Below are positions 36,432 through 45,124 of a DNA stretch of 64,000 nt, piece by piece. A program made the position numbers and the translations under genes. Origin of the DNA: WLWS01 sp965243105 (GTDB lineage Bacteria; Pseudomonadota; Gammaproteobacteria; Eutrophobiales; Eutrophobiaceae); assembly GCA_965243105.1 (NCBI GenBank), contig CBDEUC010000003.1, positions 434,001-498,000 of the forward strand, read 5' to 3'. Under the pieces are notes generated by a model. It was not told the DNA's origin, did not search any database, and saw only the letters and a program-made list of their open reading frames with translations. The first letter of the stretch is position 1. The number at the start of each line of letters is the position of its first letter.

Positions 36432-38354
36432 ATGTTCAAAGAATTCAATGTAAAAGAGATAAGCAGCATCGCCATTGCGGCTTTCATCCTGGCGGGCTGC
36501 GTCACTGCCACTGCAAAAGAAGACACTGCGGACAGTGCTGCGCCGAATGCAGCTACCAGGGTAGATGAAAAATACACCTGGGATCTTACGGATCTCTATC
36601 CCACGCCCGCGGCGTGGGAGGAAACCCGCCAGGGAGTACTGAAAGATGTCGAGGGCCTGAAGTCCCTGCAGGGCAGCCTCGGTAAAAGTGCAAAGTCATT
36701 ACGCGAGACAAGCGATCAAATCTCCGCGGTATACAAGGACGCCCTGCGCTTGCTCGTCTACGCCACGCTGAAGGCGGACGAAAACACCAAGATTGCTGAA
36801 AACGAGGAGCGTCGGCAACTTGCCCGTGCACTGCTGAGTGACCTGGCCGCCGCGGTATCCTGGTACAAGCCGGAGCTGCTAAGTGTAGGCGAGGAAAAAG
36901 TACTCTCCTACCTCGACAGCGAACCCGGCCTGGCCGTTCACCGGCATGACATAGAAGATGTCCTGCGCCAGGCACCGCATACCCTGGATAAAAATGTCGA
37001 AGAAGTCCTGGCCAAGACGTCCAAGCTCAGCATGGCGCCAACCTCGATTTACAGCATTCTCGCCAACGCCAACCTGCCCTGGAAAGAAATCGAGCTATCC
37101 ACGGGAGAGAAACTCCTGCTCAGCCAGGCCGGTTATTCAAAGGGTCGCCAGGCCAAGGCCCGTGAAGATCGGGAACTCGTGTTCAATACTTTCTGGAGCA
37201 CCTGGAAAGACTACGAGGCAACCCTTGGCACGGTTCTGAATTCCCACGTGCAGGGCCTGGCTTTCCAGACCGATGTGCGCAAGCATGACACCTCTGTGGG
37301 CAGGGCCTTGTTTGGCGATAACATGCCCGAGGCGGTGTATCGCACGCTGGTGGACGAAGTGAATGCCGCATTACCGACACTGCATCGCTATTTCAGCCTG
37401 CGCAAGCGCATGCTCAATATCAAGGACGACATGCGTTACTACGACATATATCCGCCGCTGGTTAACCTTGATATTACCTACAACATCGAGGATTCAATCT
37501 CCATCACCCGCCGTGCGCTCGAGCCACTGGGTGATGAATACATGGCAGGTTACGATGAAGGCGTTAAAGGGCGCTGGATGCATGTCTACCCACAGGAAGG
37601 AAAGCGTTCCGGCGCCTACATGTTTGGTTCGGCCTATGACGTGCACCCCTACGTGTTACTGAATCATAACGACGACTACGAAAGTGCCTCCACCTTTGCC
37701 CACGAGTATGGTCACGCGGTGCACTCTGTTCTCAGCAACAGCACCCAGCCCTGGGAAACCGCGAGCTATGCGACGTTTATCGCGGAAACAGCATCCATCA
37801 TGAATGAAATGTTGCTTGAAGACCTGGTGGTCAGTGAGGCCAGCACAGACGAAGAGAAACTTTATTACCTGGGTGTTGGCCTCGAAGCACTGAGGGGCAC
37901 ATTTTTTCGCCAGACAATGTTTGCCGAGTTCGAGCTGAAAATTAACGAAGAAGTGGAACAGGGCAATATTCTTACCGGTGAGAAACTAAGCAGCATTTAC
38001 CTCGACCTGCTCAAGCGCTATCACGGTCATGACAAGGGGATCATGAAGATCGACGATCTTTATGGCATGGAATGGGCGTATATTCCCCATTTTTACTATG
38101 ACTTCTACGTTTTCCAGTATGCCACTTCCATCGCTGCCGCTGCCGGCCTCGCGGAAAAAATTGGCCAGGGTGATACGAAGGCTCGCGACGCATTTATTAA
38201 CATGCTGAAAGCGGGCGGTTCGGACTATCCCTACGAACTGATGAAAAAAGCCGGCATCGACATGGCCACTCCCGGACCTTACCGCGCACTGGTCGTGCGC
38301 ATGAACAAGGTCATGGACGAAATGGAAGCCATCCTGGATAAATCACCGAGGTAA
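36432..38354 (+). CDS. Lipoprotein oligoendopeptidase F (M3 metallopeptidase)
   Basis: 640 residues. The zinc motif HEYGH (His424-Glu425 and His428) lies in FAHEYGHAVHSVLSNSTQPW, with the third-ligand region ETASIMNEMLLED downstream; KYTWDLTDLYPTPAAWEE and the C-terminal FYVFQYATSIAAAAGLA are PepF hallmarks. Unusually, the N-terminus is a lipoprotein signal (AAFILAGC, Cys23) followed by a Thr/Ala/Asp linker, so this enzyme is exported and membrane-anchored, whereas PepF is normally cytoplasmic. It would cleave short peptides in the periplasm or at the outer membrane, consistent with scavenging peptide nutrients. Confidence 0.93.
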   Translation: MFKEFNVKEISSIAIAAFILAGCVTATAKEDTADSAAPNAATRVDEKYTWDLTDLYPTPAAWEETRQGVLKDVEGLKSLQGSLGKSAKSLRETSDQISAVYKDALRLLVYATLKADENTKIAENEERRQLARALLSDLAAAVSWYKPELLSVGEEKVLSYLDSEPGLAVHRHDIEDVLRQAPHTLDKNVEEVLAKTSKLSMAPTSIYSILANANLPWKEIELSTGEKLLLSQAGYSKGRQAKAREDRELVFNTFWSTWKDYEATLGTVLNSHVQGLAFQTDVRKHDTSVGRALFGDNMPEAVYRTLVDEVNAALPTLHRYFSLRKRMLNIKDDMRYYDIYPPLVNLDITYNIEDSISITRRALEPLGDEYMAGYDEGVKGRWMHVYPQEGKRSGAYMFGSAYDVHPYVLLNHNDDYESASTFAHEYGHAVHSVLSNSTQPWETASYATFIAETASIMNEMLLEDLVVSEASTDEEKLYYLGVGLEALRGTFFRQTMFAEFELKINEEVEQGNILTGEKLSSIYLDLLKRYHGHDKGIMKIDDLYGMEWAYIPHFYYDFYVFQYATSIAAAAGLAEKIGQGDTKARDAFINMLKAGGSDYPYELMKKAGIDMATPGPYRALVVRMNKVMDEMEAILDKSPR

Positions 38355-38450
38355 ACCGTTTCGGGTCTGCCCGGACAAGCGGGTCATGCGGTCCCGGCCT
38401 GAAAAAAACAAGAATAGCCAGATTACAACCTGGTTGAGCGGGGAGAAGCC

Positions 38451-39494
38451 ATGCCAGTAATAATGGAAAAACTGAGCATTTTTGGAACGCTGGATTACAT
38501 CGTATTCAGCATAAACTTGCTCCTGTTTGTATTCGCAAAGCCTATTCTTTCGAGGTTCAAGTCATCCTCCGACTCTGGTGTGCAAAATGCAAAGCTCTGG
38601 GCCCTGCGTTGCATCAACATCGTATTGTTCAGCCTCTACGTCAGCGCGCTTTTTGTTCACGACATTACCAAGCAAATATCACTCACCGGCCTGACCCTGT
38701 TACTGACATTCATCGTCGGACATTTCTTCCAGCTCTTTATCCTGAATAAATTCGGGCGTGTACGGGAAATCGAGGGCATCGAGTACAGCACCGGTACTTA
38801 CCAGTCCAAGGTATTCAGCCTGATTGTCACGATGATCGCCGTCATCACCGCGGTGGTTATCGTGATCAATATCTGGGGGCTCACGGACTGGTTAAAAGCG
38901 ACCAGCATCCTTGGCGTACTGGCCCTGCTGGTTTTCTCAACCAAGGATGTCTGGGTCTCGGATAACATTAACGGCCTGATTCTTCTCTACCATGGGGATA
39001 TAGAACCCGGCTCTGTTATCAAGGTTGAAGAATATGACCTGACTGCCATCACCATCCAGACAACTCTGACACAGACCACCTTTCGTGAACTGAAAACCAA
39101 GCACCTGGTCACCCTGCCCAACAGCAAGCTGCGCAATACAAAGATCGAAGTGTTGAGCAAGAGCCCGGGTAGTGGCTTGCTGCAGTTCGTGGAATTTAAC
39201 CTTGAATACGGCGTACCCCTCGACGTGGGAGACAGTTACCTGCTCGAGGTGTGGGAAAAAGCCTGCGAAATTGAAACGGCAATCAACCCCGAGAAGGAAC
39301 CGACTATTCGCATTTCAGAAACCGGTGACCACGCAGTGAAATGGCGTCTAGGCTACTGGATTAAAAACGTCTACTGCTTTTATGAATGTGAGCTGGCGGT
39401 CAATCGCGCAGCCTACGAAATTGCCCTGAAACGAAATATCATCCTGGCCACACCCCTGACACACGTGGTCAGCGTCGATCCTGGCGCAGCCTGA
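38451..39494 (+). CDS. MscS-family mechanosensitive channel-like protein
   Basis: 347 residues; GGGGAGA precedes the ATG. Four or five N-terminal membrane helices, the last (about 145-165) leading into KATSILGVLALLVFSTKDVWVSDNINGLILLYHGDIEPGSVIKVEEYD. This corresponds to the pore helix and beta domain of MscS, although the Gly/Ala packing of the pore helix is reduced. The C-terminal part has the FVEFNLEYG-type beta/alpha domain. It may be a low-conductance channel or a divergent homologue. It is alone between PepF and the convergent Fe-S protein. Confidence 0.72.
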   Translation: MPVIMEKLSIFGTLDYIVFSINLLLFVFAKPILSRFKSSSDSGVQNAKLWALRCINIVLFSLYVSALFVHDITKQISLTGLTLLLTFIVGHFFQLFILNKFGRVREIEGIEYSTGTYQSKVFSLIVTMIAVITAVVIVINIWGLTDWLKATSILGVLALLVFSTKDVWVSDNINGLILLYHGDIEPGSVIKVEEYDLTAITIQTTLTQTTFRELKTKHLVTLPNSKLRNTKIEVLSKSPGSGLLQFVEFNLEYGVPLDVGDSYLLEVWEKACEIETAINPEKEPTIRISETGDHAVKWRLGYWIKNVYCFYECELAVNRAAYEIALKRNIILATPLTHVVSVDPGAA

Positions 39495-39497
39495 GAA

Positions 39498-40583
39498 CTA
39501 TCGCGGCATACCCATAAGATCCCGGAGTTCATAGACTTCTGCAGGTAAGCCTTCGGAAGGCACTCCGGCACGAAGAATCGCCGTTTCACCCTTTCCTTTT
39601 ACTTCGTTACGCCAACCTTTTTCTTTCTGCTGAGGTGGTTCCACGAACTGCCATGGTGTTTGCAAACCACTCGTTAAGGTTTTAGTCCGCTCAGCTGAAT
39701 TTATTTCCTTCATTCTCTCGACAAACGATTTTTTGTACCGGCCGTCATGTGCCTTGGCGTTAAACGGGCAAACTTCAAGACAAATGCCGCAGGAATAGTA
39801 ACTACCCCAGTAAGGCGCGCACTTTTCAGTATCGACCAGCCACCTGTTACTACCCCTGATATCCTGCTTATCGCCGGAGATGGCATCACCGGGGCAATGT
39901 TCTGTACACATATTGCAATTTGCGCACACATCATCAATGCCCTCGTCGACCTTGCTGTCAATCGCAAGTGGTAAATCAGTAGTAACACAGGCCAGTCGAA
40001 AAGAGCAGCCAAGCTCCCTGTTAATCAATGAACCATGTCTACCTAATTCTCCAAGGCCGGCAGCAATTGCATGGGGAATCATCATGAGTTGCTCAAAACG
40101 CAGGCTGTGCGCCCTCGCGGCATAACCACGACTGCGAATGTACTCTGCCAGTTGCACGGCAATCTTACCGCCATCGGCATAGGCCTTTAGAACTTCAGTG
40201 ACATGCCGCTCAGTCGCGCCATATTTCATCTCGTCGTAATCCATTAACACGGCCAGCAAAATGGCGTACCTGTGGCCAAGTTCATGTCCACTGTAGACAT
40301 AGTCCTGGTCAACCAGTGTGATCCCTGTTTTCAATGAGCCCAGCTCAGATGCCTTTCTTTTCAGATCATCACTGGCAGCCTCATTACTGGAATATTGATA
40401 TTGTTCTGCCGAAGGTTCTCCTTCAACGCCAAGCACGCATTCAAATGTTGCATTATTGTGCTGCATGGCTTCATCACTGACCGGGTTGGCAAAAACATCA
40501 TAGCCAAAACTCCTGACTACCTGGGTTGGCTCAACATATTCGGCCTTGTCTGCAGACCATTCCGGAAAATCGCGTTCTGCCAT
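39498..40583 (-). CDS. Reductive dehalogenase-like iron-sulfur protein
   Basis: 361 residues. Two [4Fe-4S] motifs of the RdhA type: CANCNMCTEHCP, then Cys-APYWGSYYS-CGICLEVCP. In front of them is the RdhA/QueG-like segment AIAAGLGELGRHGSLINREL with CVTTDLPLAIDS, which in family structures lies near the cobalamin. There is no Tat signal, no fused ferredoxin-reductase domain and no membrane anchor gene beside it, so it is neither a respiratory nor a typical catabolic dehalogenase; the N-terminal half is also unlike epoxyqueuosine reductase. The substrate is unknown. The upstream neighbour is a sodium symporter, and the aromatic catabolic island begins 1.5 kb away. Confidence 0.75.
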   Translation of the reverse strand: MAERDFPEWSADKAEYVEPTQVVRSFGYDVFANPVSDEAMQHNNATFECVLGVEGEPSAEQYQYSSNEAASDDLKRKASELGSLKTGITLVDQDYVYSGHELGHRYAILLAVLMDYDEMKYGATERHVTEVLKAYADGGKIAVQLAEYIRSRGYAARAHSLRFEQLMMIPHAIAAGLGELGRHGSLINRELGCSFRLACVTTDLPLAIDSKVDEGIDDVCANCNMCTEHCPGDAISGDKQDIRGSNRWLVDTEKCAPYWGSYYSCGICLEVCPFNAKAHDGRYKKSFVERMKEINSAERTKTLTSGLQTPWQFVEPPQQKEKGWRNEVKGKGETAILRAGVPSEGLPAEVYELRDLMGMPR

Positions 40584-40623
40584 ATGTTACACATTCTCCA
40601 TTTAATATTTACCTTGCTGTTAC

Positions 40624-41976
40624 TCAGCCCTTTATCCCCATGATAAATATAAGCGCAATAGCCACAGGCACTGGCCATCGAATGAGGAAGTACCACAAGC
40701 GGTAGACCGCATTAGATTTTAGATCTAGTTCTTCGCGGCTTGATTCACTTCGAATAAACCAGCCAGCAAAAATGGCAATCATCAGGCCGCCCAACGGCAA
40801 CAGGACCTGGTTTGAAAAATAATCAGCCGCACTATTCAGCGGTTGACCAAGAATCTGCCAGTCTGAAAGAACGGTGTATCCCATCACGCTAAATGAACTG
40901 AAAACGATGTTGGCACCAACAACCGTGATGGTCGCCTTGTGACGGGAGAAGCCATGTAATTCCTCCAGCCAGGAAATTATTGACTCAATGAGACCAACCA
41001 TGGTGGTAAAACCCGCAACCGACAGGAGAAGAAAAAACATACAGGAAAAGAAATACCCCCCTGGCATCTTGGCAAAGGCCACGGGCAGAGTTTGAAAAAT
41101 GAGGCCTGCACCGGCAGCGGGATCAAGACCGTTATTAAACACTGCAGGAAAGATAACCAGTCCTGCCAGCACTGCGACGAGCGTGTCGGCGACTGCAATA
41201 ATAATCGATGAAGAAACAATTCGAGATTCCCTTGGCAGGTACGAGCCGTAGACCATGAGTGCGGCCATGGCCACTCCCACCGAGAAAAATGCCTGGCCAA
41301 GCGCAGCAAGAAACACCTGGCCATTGATCTTGCTGAAATCCGGTGTGAACAACCATGCCAGTGCTTCTGCAAAACCACCGGCAATGATATTGAATATCAC
41401 CAGCAGGACAAGCAGGGCAAACAAGGCCGGCATTAATACCGTGACGGCTTTTTCGATGCCATCTTTTACGCCAGCATAAACGATGAAACCGCAAATCAGC
41501 AGGCTAATTGTCGTCCAGAACAGCATCCCGCCCGTGTTGGTGACGACAGAGTCAAACTCAGCATTGGCAGCAACAGCATCAAAGCCGGTAAAGCCGGTAG
41601 ACACTGCCTTGAACAGGTACCACAGTACCCAGCCAACGATCACGGCATAAGTTACCTGGATCACAAAGGCAGCGAGCTGGGTCATCATACCAACCCCTAT
41701 CCACTTCGACGAACGCTGTTCCGCCGCAGCCACTGCTTTCATTGAACCTGCCGCACCGGCCTGCCCCCTCCTGCCAATCATGATCTCAGCAACAACGATG
41801 GGAACACTGATCAGGAATACACAAAGAAAGTAGACCAGGACAAAGGCACCACCGCCATTCTCTCCAGTCACGTAGGGAAAGCGCCAGATATTACCCAGCC
41901 CGACGGCAAAGCCCACCGATGCCATGAGAAAACCAAAACGCGAGGACCAGTGTTCATGTGTTCTTGCTATTGCCAT
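40624..41976 (-). CDS. Neurotransmitter:sodium symporter family transporter
   Basis: 450 residues with about 11-12 predicted membrane helices. The N-terminus has the diagnostic NSS pattern: WSSRFGFLMASVGFAVGLGNIWRFPYVTGENGGGAF, whose helix-1 unwound region binds sodium and substrate in LeuT. Also GMMTQLAAFVIQVTYAVIVGWVL, DFSKINGQVFLAALGQAFFSVGVAMA and GLIESIISWLEE. Bacterial members import amino acids or amines with sodium; the substrate cannot be told. It lies 40 bases upstream of the reductive-dehalogenase-like gene on the same strand, so a linked role is possible. Confidence 0.92.
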   Translation of the reverse strand: MAIARTHEHWSSRFGFLMASVGFAVGLGNIWRFPYVTGENGGGAFVLVYFLCVFLISVPIVVAEIMIGRRGQAGAAGSMKAVAAAEQRSSKWIGVGMMTQLAAFVIQVTYAVIVGWVLWYLFKAVSTGFTGFDAVAANAEFDSVVTNTGGMLFWTTISLLICGFIVYAGVKDGIEKAVTVLMPALFALLVLLVIFNIIAGGFAEALAWLFTPDFSKINGQVFLAALGQAFFSVGVAMAALMVYGSYLPRESRIVSSSIIIAVADTLVAVLAGLVIFPAVFNNGLDPAAGAGLIFQTLPVAFAKMPGGYFFSCMFFLLLSVAGFTTMVGLIESIISWLEELHGFSRHKATITVVGANIVFSSFSVMGYTVLSDWQILGQPLNSAADYFSNQVLLPLGGLMIAIFAGWFIRSESSREELDLKSNAVYRLWYFLIRWPVPVAIALIFIMGIKG

Positions 41977-42088
41977 AACATTTTCAAGGTGATGTTGTTA
42001 TTTTTTAGTGGCCGGGCCTTGCCCGCGTCGCTGCCAGCATTCTCAGGTTATTCACATTGCGCCAAAAACACCACTGAAATTGTGTACT

Positions 42089-43333
42089 TTATGCATGCGA
42101 TACCACGTCAGCGGCGACGCTGCGAAGGTGGACCAGCAGGTATTCCAGGCCCGGCGCCTGGCTCGAGACATTGCGCGTAATGACGCCAATAGGTCGGCTT
42201 GTCTCTCTGAGCTTAATGGGTAACACCGCCAGTATTCCACGCTCGACTTCCAGCTTGACCAGGTGTTCCGAGATCAGCGCCAGTCGATCGCTTTCAAGTA
42301 ACAGTCCGCGTAACATTGTCAGCGAACTGGTTTCAATATAATTGGCCGGTGCCTCGACCTTGTGACTTGCGAGGTAACGTTCAAACAGCTGCCGCGCCGG
42401 GGTTTCCCGCGCCGGTAGTATCCAGCCATAGCTTTCAAACTCCGGCAAATGCAGTTGCTTTTTTCCCAGCAGCGGATGGTCAGCACGCACTACCAGTGAC
42501 AGCTCATCCTGGAACAGCGCTTCGTTCTTCAAGGCAGGGTTTAATTTCCCTGGCCGTGTTGCACCCACGATCAGGTCCAGCTCACCCGACATCAGCGGCA
42601 GCTCCAGGTTGGCGTAGGTGCCTTCGCGCGTGGAGATACTCAGCTGCGGGTATTCACTGGTGAGTCGACTGATGGCTCGAGGCAACAGGATCGGTCTTGA
42701 ATAGGGCAGCATGCCTACCGCAATCTGTCCCTGCGTGATGCCATCTACCGCCGCAAGTTCATCAATGGCGTGTCTCAGGTGAGAAAATGCCAGGCGCACG
42801 TGGCGAACCAGCTCAAGGCAAAACGGTGTTGACTGCGTAGCGTAGGTACCGCGCTCAAACAGTTTCAGGGAAAGCTGCGATTCAAGTTCATTGATGGACT
42901 TGTGTACGGCCGCTTCACTGACATCGAGAGCGCGTGCCGCCAGTGCGATGCTTGAATGGCTATCAAGCGCCAGTAGTGCAGCGAAACGCTTGTAGCTGAT
43001 GTCCATGTTAAACACCGGGTTGTTCTTGGTACTGGTTTTTTTACCAACAAGACGGGCATAGACCCGCGCAACCTGGGCAAACTCATCCATGGCCAGGCTG
43101 ATGCGATTGTCCAGCACGTTGGCGTAGACGGTGGCTTCGATACCCCGGCCAACGCGGTTAAACAAGGGTACTTCCAGCAGCCGTTCGATCTCGTCGATGG
43201 CCATGGTAATGGCTGACTGTGAGCGTTTGAGGAAGCCTGCCGCACGCGACACGCTCTGTAACCTGGCAACATGGTGCACCGCCTTCAGGTGCCTGAGGCT
43301 AAGCGCTACAACTCCCATGTCAGTGTAGGACAT
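42089..43333 (-). CDS. LysR-type regulator with two helix-turn-helix domains
   Basis: 414 residues, about 110 longer than a standard LysR protein. A first winged HTH spans about 11-70 (SVSRAAGFLKRSQSAITMAI, then EVPLFNRVGRG). A short linker follows, and a second HTH spans about 112-170 (SSIALAARALDVSEAAVHKS, then LKLFERGTYATQST). The periplasmic-binding-like effector domain runs from about 200 to the end (QGQIAVGMLPYSRPILLPRAI). It is divergent from the protocatechuate 4,5-cleavage operon and is most likely its regulator, with an intermediate of that pathway as inducer (inference). Candidate binding sites lie in the A/T-rich 189-base gap. Confidence 0.9.
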   Translation of the reverse strand: MSYTDMGVVALSLRHLKAVHHVARLQSVSRAAGFLKRSQSAITMAIDEIERLLEVPLFNRVGRGIEATVYANVLDNRISLAMDEFAQVARVYARLVGKKTSTKNNPVFNMDISYKRFAALLALDSHSSIALAARALDVSEAAVHKSINELESQLSLKLFERGTYATQSTPFCLELVRHVRLAFSHLRHAIDELAAVDGITQGQIAVGMLPYSRPILLPRAISRLTSEYPQLSISTREGTYANLELPLMSGELDLIVGATRPGKLNPALKNEALFQDELSLVVRADHPLLGKKQLHLPEFESYGWILPARETPARQLFERYLASHKVEAPANYIETSSLTMLRGLLLESDRLALISEHLVKLEVERGILAVLPIKLRETSRPIGVITRNVSSQAPGLEYLLVHLRSVAADVVSHA

Positions 43334-43454
43334 TTATAATATTTCTAATATATTAATAAACTTACATCGCTTTCCATGAGCTTTAAAACTGCCTGATGCC
43401 AAGCTTTTCAAGCGAAATCTTAGTGCCTGCGGGCCTGGTCGCGCATGTCCCGAA

Positions 43455-43474
43455 AATATTATTGAGATTATATT
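43455..43474. promoter_or_regulatory. Candidate LysR-type operator
   Basis: AATAT (43455-43459) and ATATT (43470-43474) form an inverted repeat spaced ten bases apart, close to the T-N11-A pattern of LysR sites, in the divergent promoter region. A second A/T-rich imperfect repeat (AATATTTCTAATATATT, about 43337-43353) overlaps the regulator's own start region. Confidence 0.35.
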
Positions 43475-43490
43475 AACTTTTTCTTATGTA
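43462..43490 (+). promoter_or_regulatory. Candidate promoter of the aromatic catabolic operon
   Basis: TTGAGA (43462-43467), a 17-base spacer and TATGTA (43485-43490), ending 32 bases before the ATG at 43523. The -10 is weak, as expected if a LysR activator is needed; the candidate operator overlaps the -35. Confidence 0.3.
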
Positions 43491-43522
43491 TTATTCACGC
43501 CCTTTTGCACTATTATCAGCCC

Positions 43523-44305
43523 ATGAATATTGGCATTTTTGGACTTGGCGAGGCGGGTTCGCTGATCGCCGCTGACCTGGTAAGTGAAGGTTGCAGCGTC
43601 ACGGCCTTTGATCCGGCCAATGTCGACACGCCTGCCGGTGCCAGGCGCGTGGATGATCCCCACCAGCTTGCGGCATCAAGCGAGTTGATCATGGCATTAA
43701 CCGCTGGCCAGGATGCACGAGGCGCACTGGAACAGGCACTATCTTCCATTTCGCCTGCCACCATATATGCCGACTTTTCCACCAACAGCGTTGAGGCCAA
43801 GGAAGCCATGGCAGCTGTTGCCCGGGAAAACGGTTTTGCCTTTGTTGATATTGCTCTCATGAGCATCGTGCCGGGTAAGGGTCTAAAGACACCCATGCTG
43901 GCCTCGGGAACCGGTGCTGATAAATTGCTGCAGTTGTGCACCTCGCTTCCGGTGTCTATTGATGTCGTCAGCAATACCGCCGGTGATGCATCAAGACGCA
44001 AGCTGCTGCGTAGCATCATGATGAAGGGCCTGGCCGCGACCATCATCGAGGCACTGAGAGCCGCGGAAGAAGTGGGTATGAAAGAATGGCTTTGGAATAA
44101 CATTGCCAATGAACTGGAGCAGGCAGATGCCAGCACCATTCGCCGCTTTGTGGAAGGTTCAAGCAAGCATGCAACGAGACGGATCCATGAAATGGAAGCC
44201 TCTTGTGCCCTGCTGAAGGATCTCAACATAGAGCCGCTGATGGCGTCGGCCACGGTGGAAACGCTGCAGCATGTTAAGAAACATGGTGTACCGGGTATAA
44301 GCTAA
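43523..44305 (+). CDS. NAD(P)-binding beta-hydroxyacid dehydrogenase-like protein (DUF1932 C-terminal)
   Basis: 260 residues from ATG 43523. N-terminal Rossmann fold MNIGIFGLGEAGSLIAADL, YADFSTNSVEAK and VDIALMSIVPGKGLKTPMLASG, as in 6-phosphogluconate dehydrogenase-type enzymes. The C-terminal all-alpha part contains SRRKLLRSIMMKGLAATIIEAL, with the conserved Lys region used in catalysis by this superfamily, and matches the DUF1932 group. It is the first gene of the protocatechuate operon, but it is not one of the known steps. It may oxidise or reduce a hydroxy-acid intermediate such as one made by the hydratase or aldolase; this is inference. Confidence 0.75.
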   Translation: MNIGIFGLGEAGSLIAADLVSEGCSVTAFDPANVDTPAGARRVDDPHQLAASSELIMALTAGQDARGALEQALSSISPATIYADFSTNSVEAKEAMAAVARENGFAFVDIALMSIVPGKGLKTPMLASGTGADKLLQLCTSLPVSIDVVSNTAGDASRRKLLRSIMMKGLAATIIEALRAAEEVGMKEWLWNNIANELEQADASTIRRFVEGSSKHATRRIHEMEASCALLKDLNIEPLMASATVETLQHVKKHGVPGIS

Positions 44306-44334
44306 ATTTAAAACTTACATGGGGGGGAAATCCT

Positions 44335-45114
44335 TTGAACCTGACAGGTAAAACAATCATTGTTACCGGTGCCGCATCCGGCATCGGCATGGAAAGCGCA
44401 AAACTGCTCAAGCAAAGAGGCGCCCATATAATAGGAATGGATCGAAACGAACCATCCGATCACGTGGATGAATTTATCCAGCTTGATTTAATGGATCCTG
44501 CTTCCATTGACGGGGCCATTGCAAGCGTCAACGATAGCGTTGATGTCCTGTGTAATATCGCGGGTCTGCCACCCACGGCTCCCGCTGTAAACGTGATGAC
44601 AGTCAATTTTGTCGCGCTGCGTTACCTCACCGAGAACATTATCAACAAGGTAAAGGACGGTGGCTCCATTGTTAACATGGCCTCCCTTGCAGGCGTGGGC
44701 TGGCCCGAGGCAGTTGCCGACATCAACACTTTCATTGAGAAAGCATCCTTCGACAATGTGGACAGCCTTTGCCAGGAGCTCAATATTGAAGGTCCTCGCA
44801 GCTACTTTTTTTCAAAGGAAGTGCTGGTTGTGTGGACCTTCAAGAACTGGAACACCTGGAAAGATCGCGGTATTCGCGTCAATTCAATAAGCCCGGGCCC
44901 TATCGAAACACCCATACTGCCCGACTTTATTGAAACCCTGGGTGAACGCGCCGAAGAAGACATGAAAGTTATGGGCCGCGCCGGTAAGCCGGAAGAGATT
45001 GCGCCGGTAGTTGCGTTCCTGTGCAGCGATGAAAGTGGCTGGGTCAACGGTGCCAATATTTCAACTGACGGTGGCATGAACGCCCACGTCATGCAACACA
45101 TTCACGGTTTATAG
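44335..45114 (+). CDS. Short-chain dehydrogenase, coniferyl-alcohol dehydrogenase / 3-alpha-hydroxysteroid dehydrogenase type
   Basis: 259 residues from TTG 44335, preceded by a G-rich ribosome site (GGGGGGGAAA). Cofactor motif TGAASGIG, the NIAG segment CNIAGLPP, catalytic Ser in NMASLAGVGWPEA and YxxxK in SYFFSKEVLVVW. The FFSKEVLVVWT segment and the ending WVNGANISTDGGMNA resemble CalA-type coniferyl-alcohol dehydrogenases and 3-alpha-HSD/carbonyl reductases rather than generic SDRs. In a protocatechuate operon, an alcohol dehydrogenase for lignin-type side chains would make sense, although ferulate-to-vanillate-to-protocatechuate genes are not visible. Confidence 0.72.
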   Translation: MNLTGKTIIVTGAASGIGMESAKLLKQRGAHIIGMDRNEPSDHVDEFIQLDLMDPASIDGAIASVNDSVDVLCNIAGLPPTAPAVNVMTVNFVALRYLTENIINKVKDGGSIVNMASLAGVGWPEAVADINTFIEKASFDNVDSLCQELNIEGPRSYFFSKEVLVVWTFKNWNTWKDRGIRVNSISPGPIETPILPDFIETLGERAEEDMKVMGRAGKPEEIAPVVAFLCSDESGWVNGANISTDGGMNAHVMQHIHGL

Positions 45115-45124
45115 GATAAGCACA

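Noticed and set aside
36330..38400. Near-identical CATGCGGNCCCGG and GTCCCGGCCT strings on both sides of the M3 peptidase gene
   Set aside because: Short, G+C-rich and imperfect; no transposase, target duplication or composition change supports an insertion.
43516..44253. Open frame of 245 codons antisense to the DUF1932 dehydrogenase
   Set aside because: The sense frame has a clear Rossmann start and operon context; the antisense product is Ser/Ala-rich low complexity.
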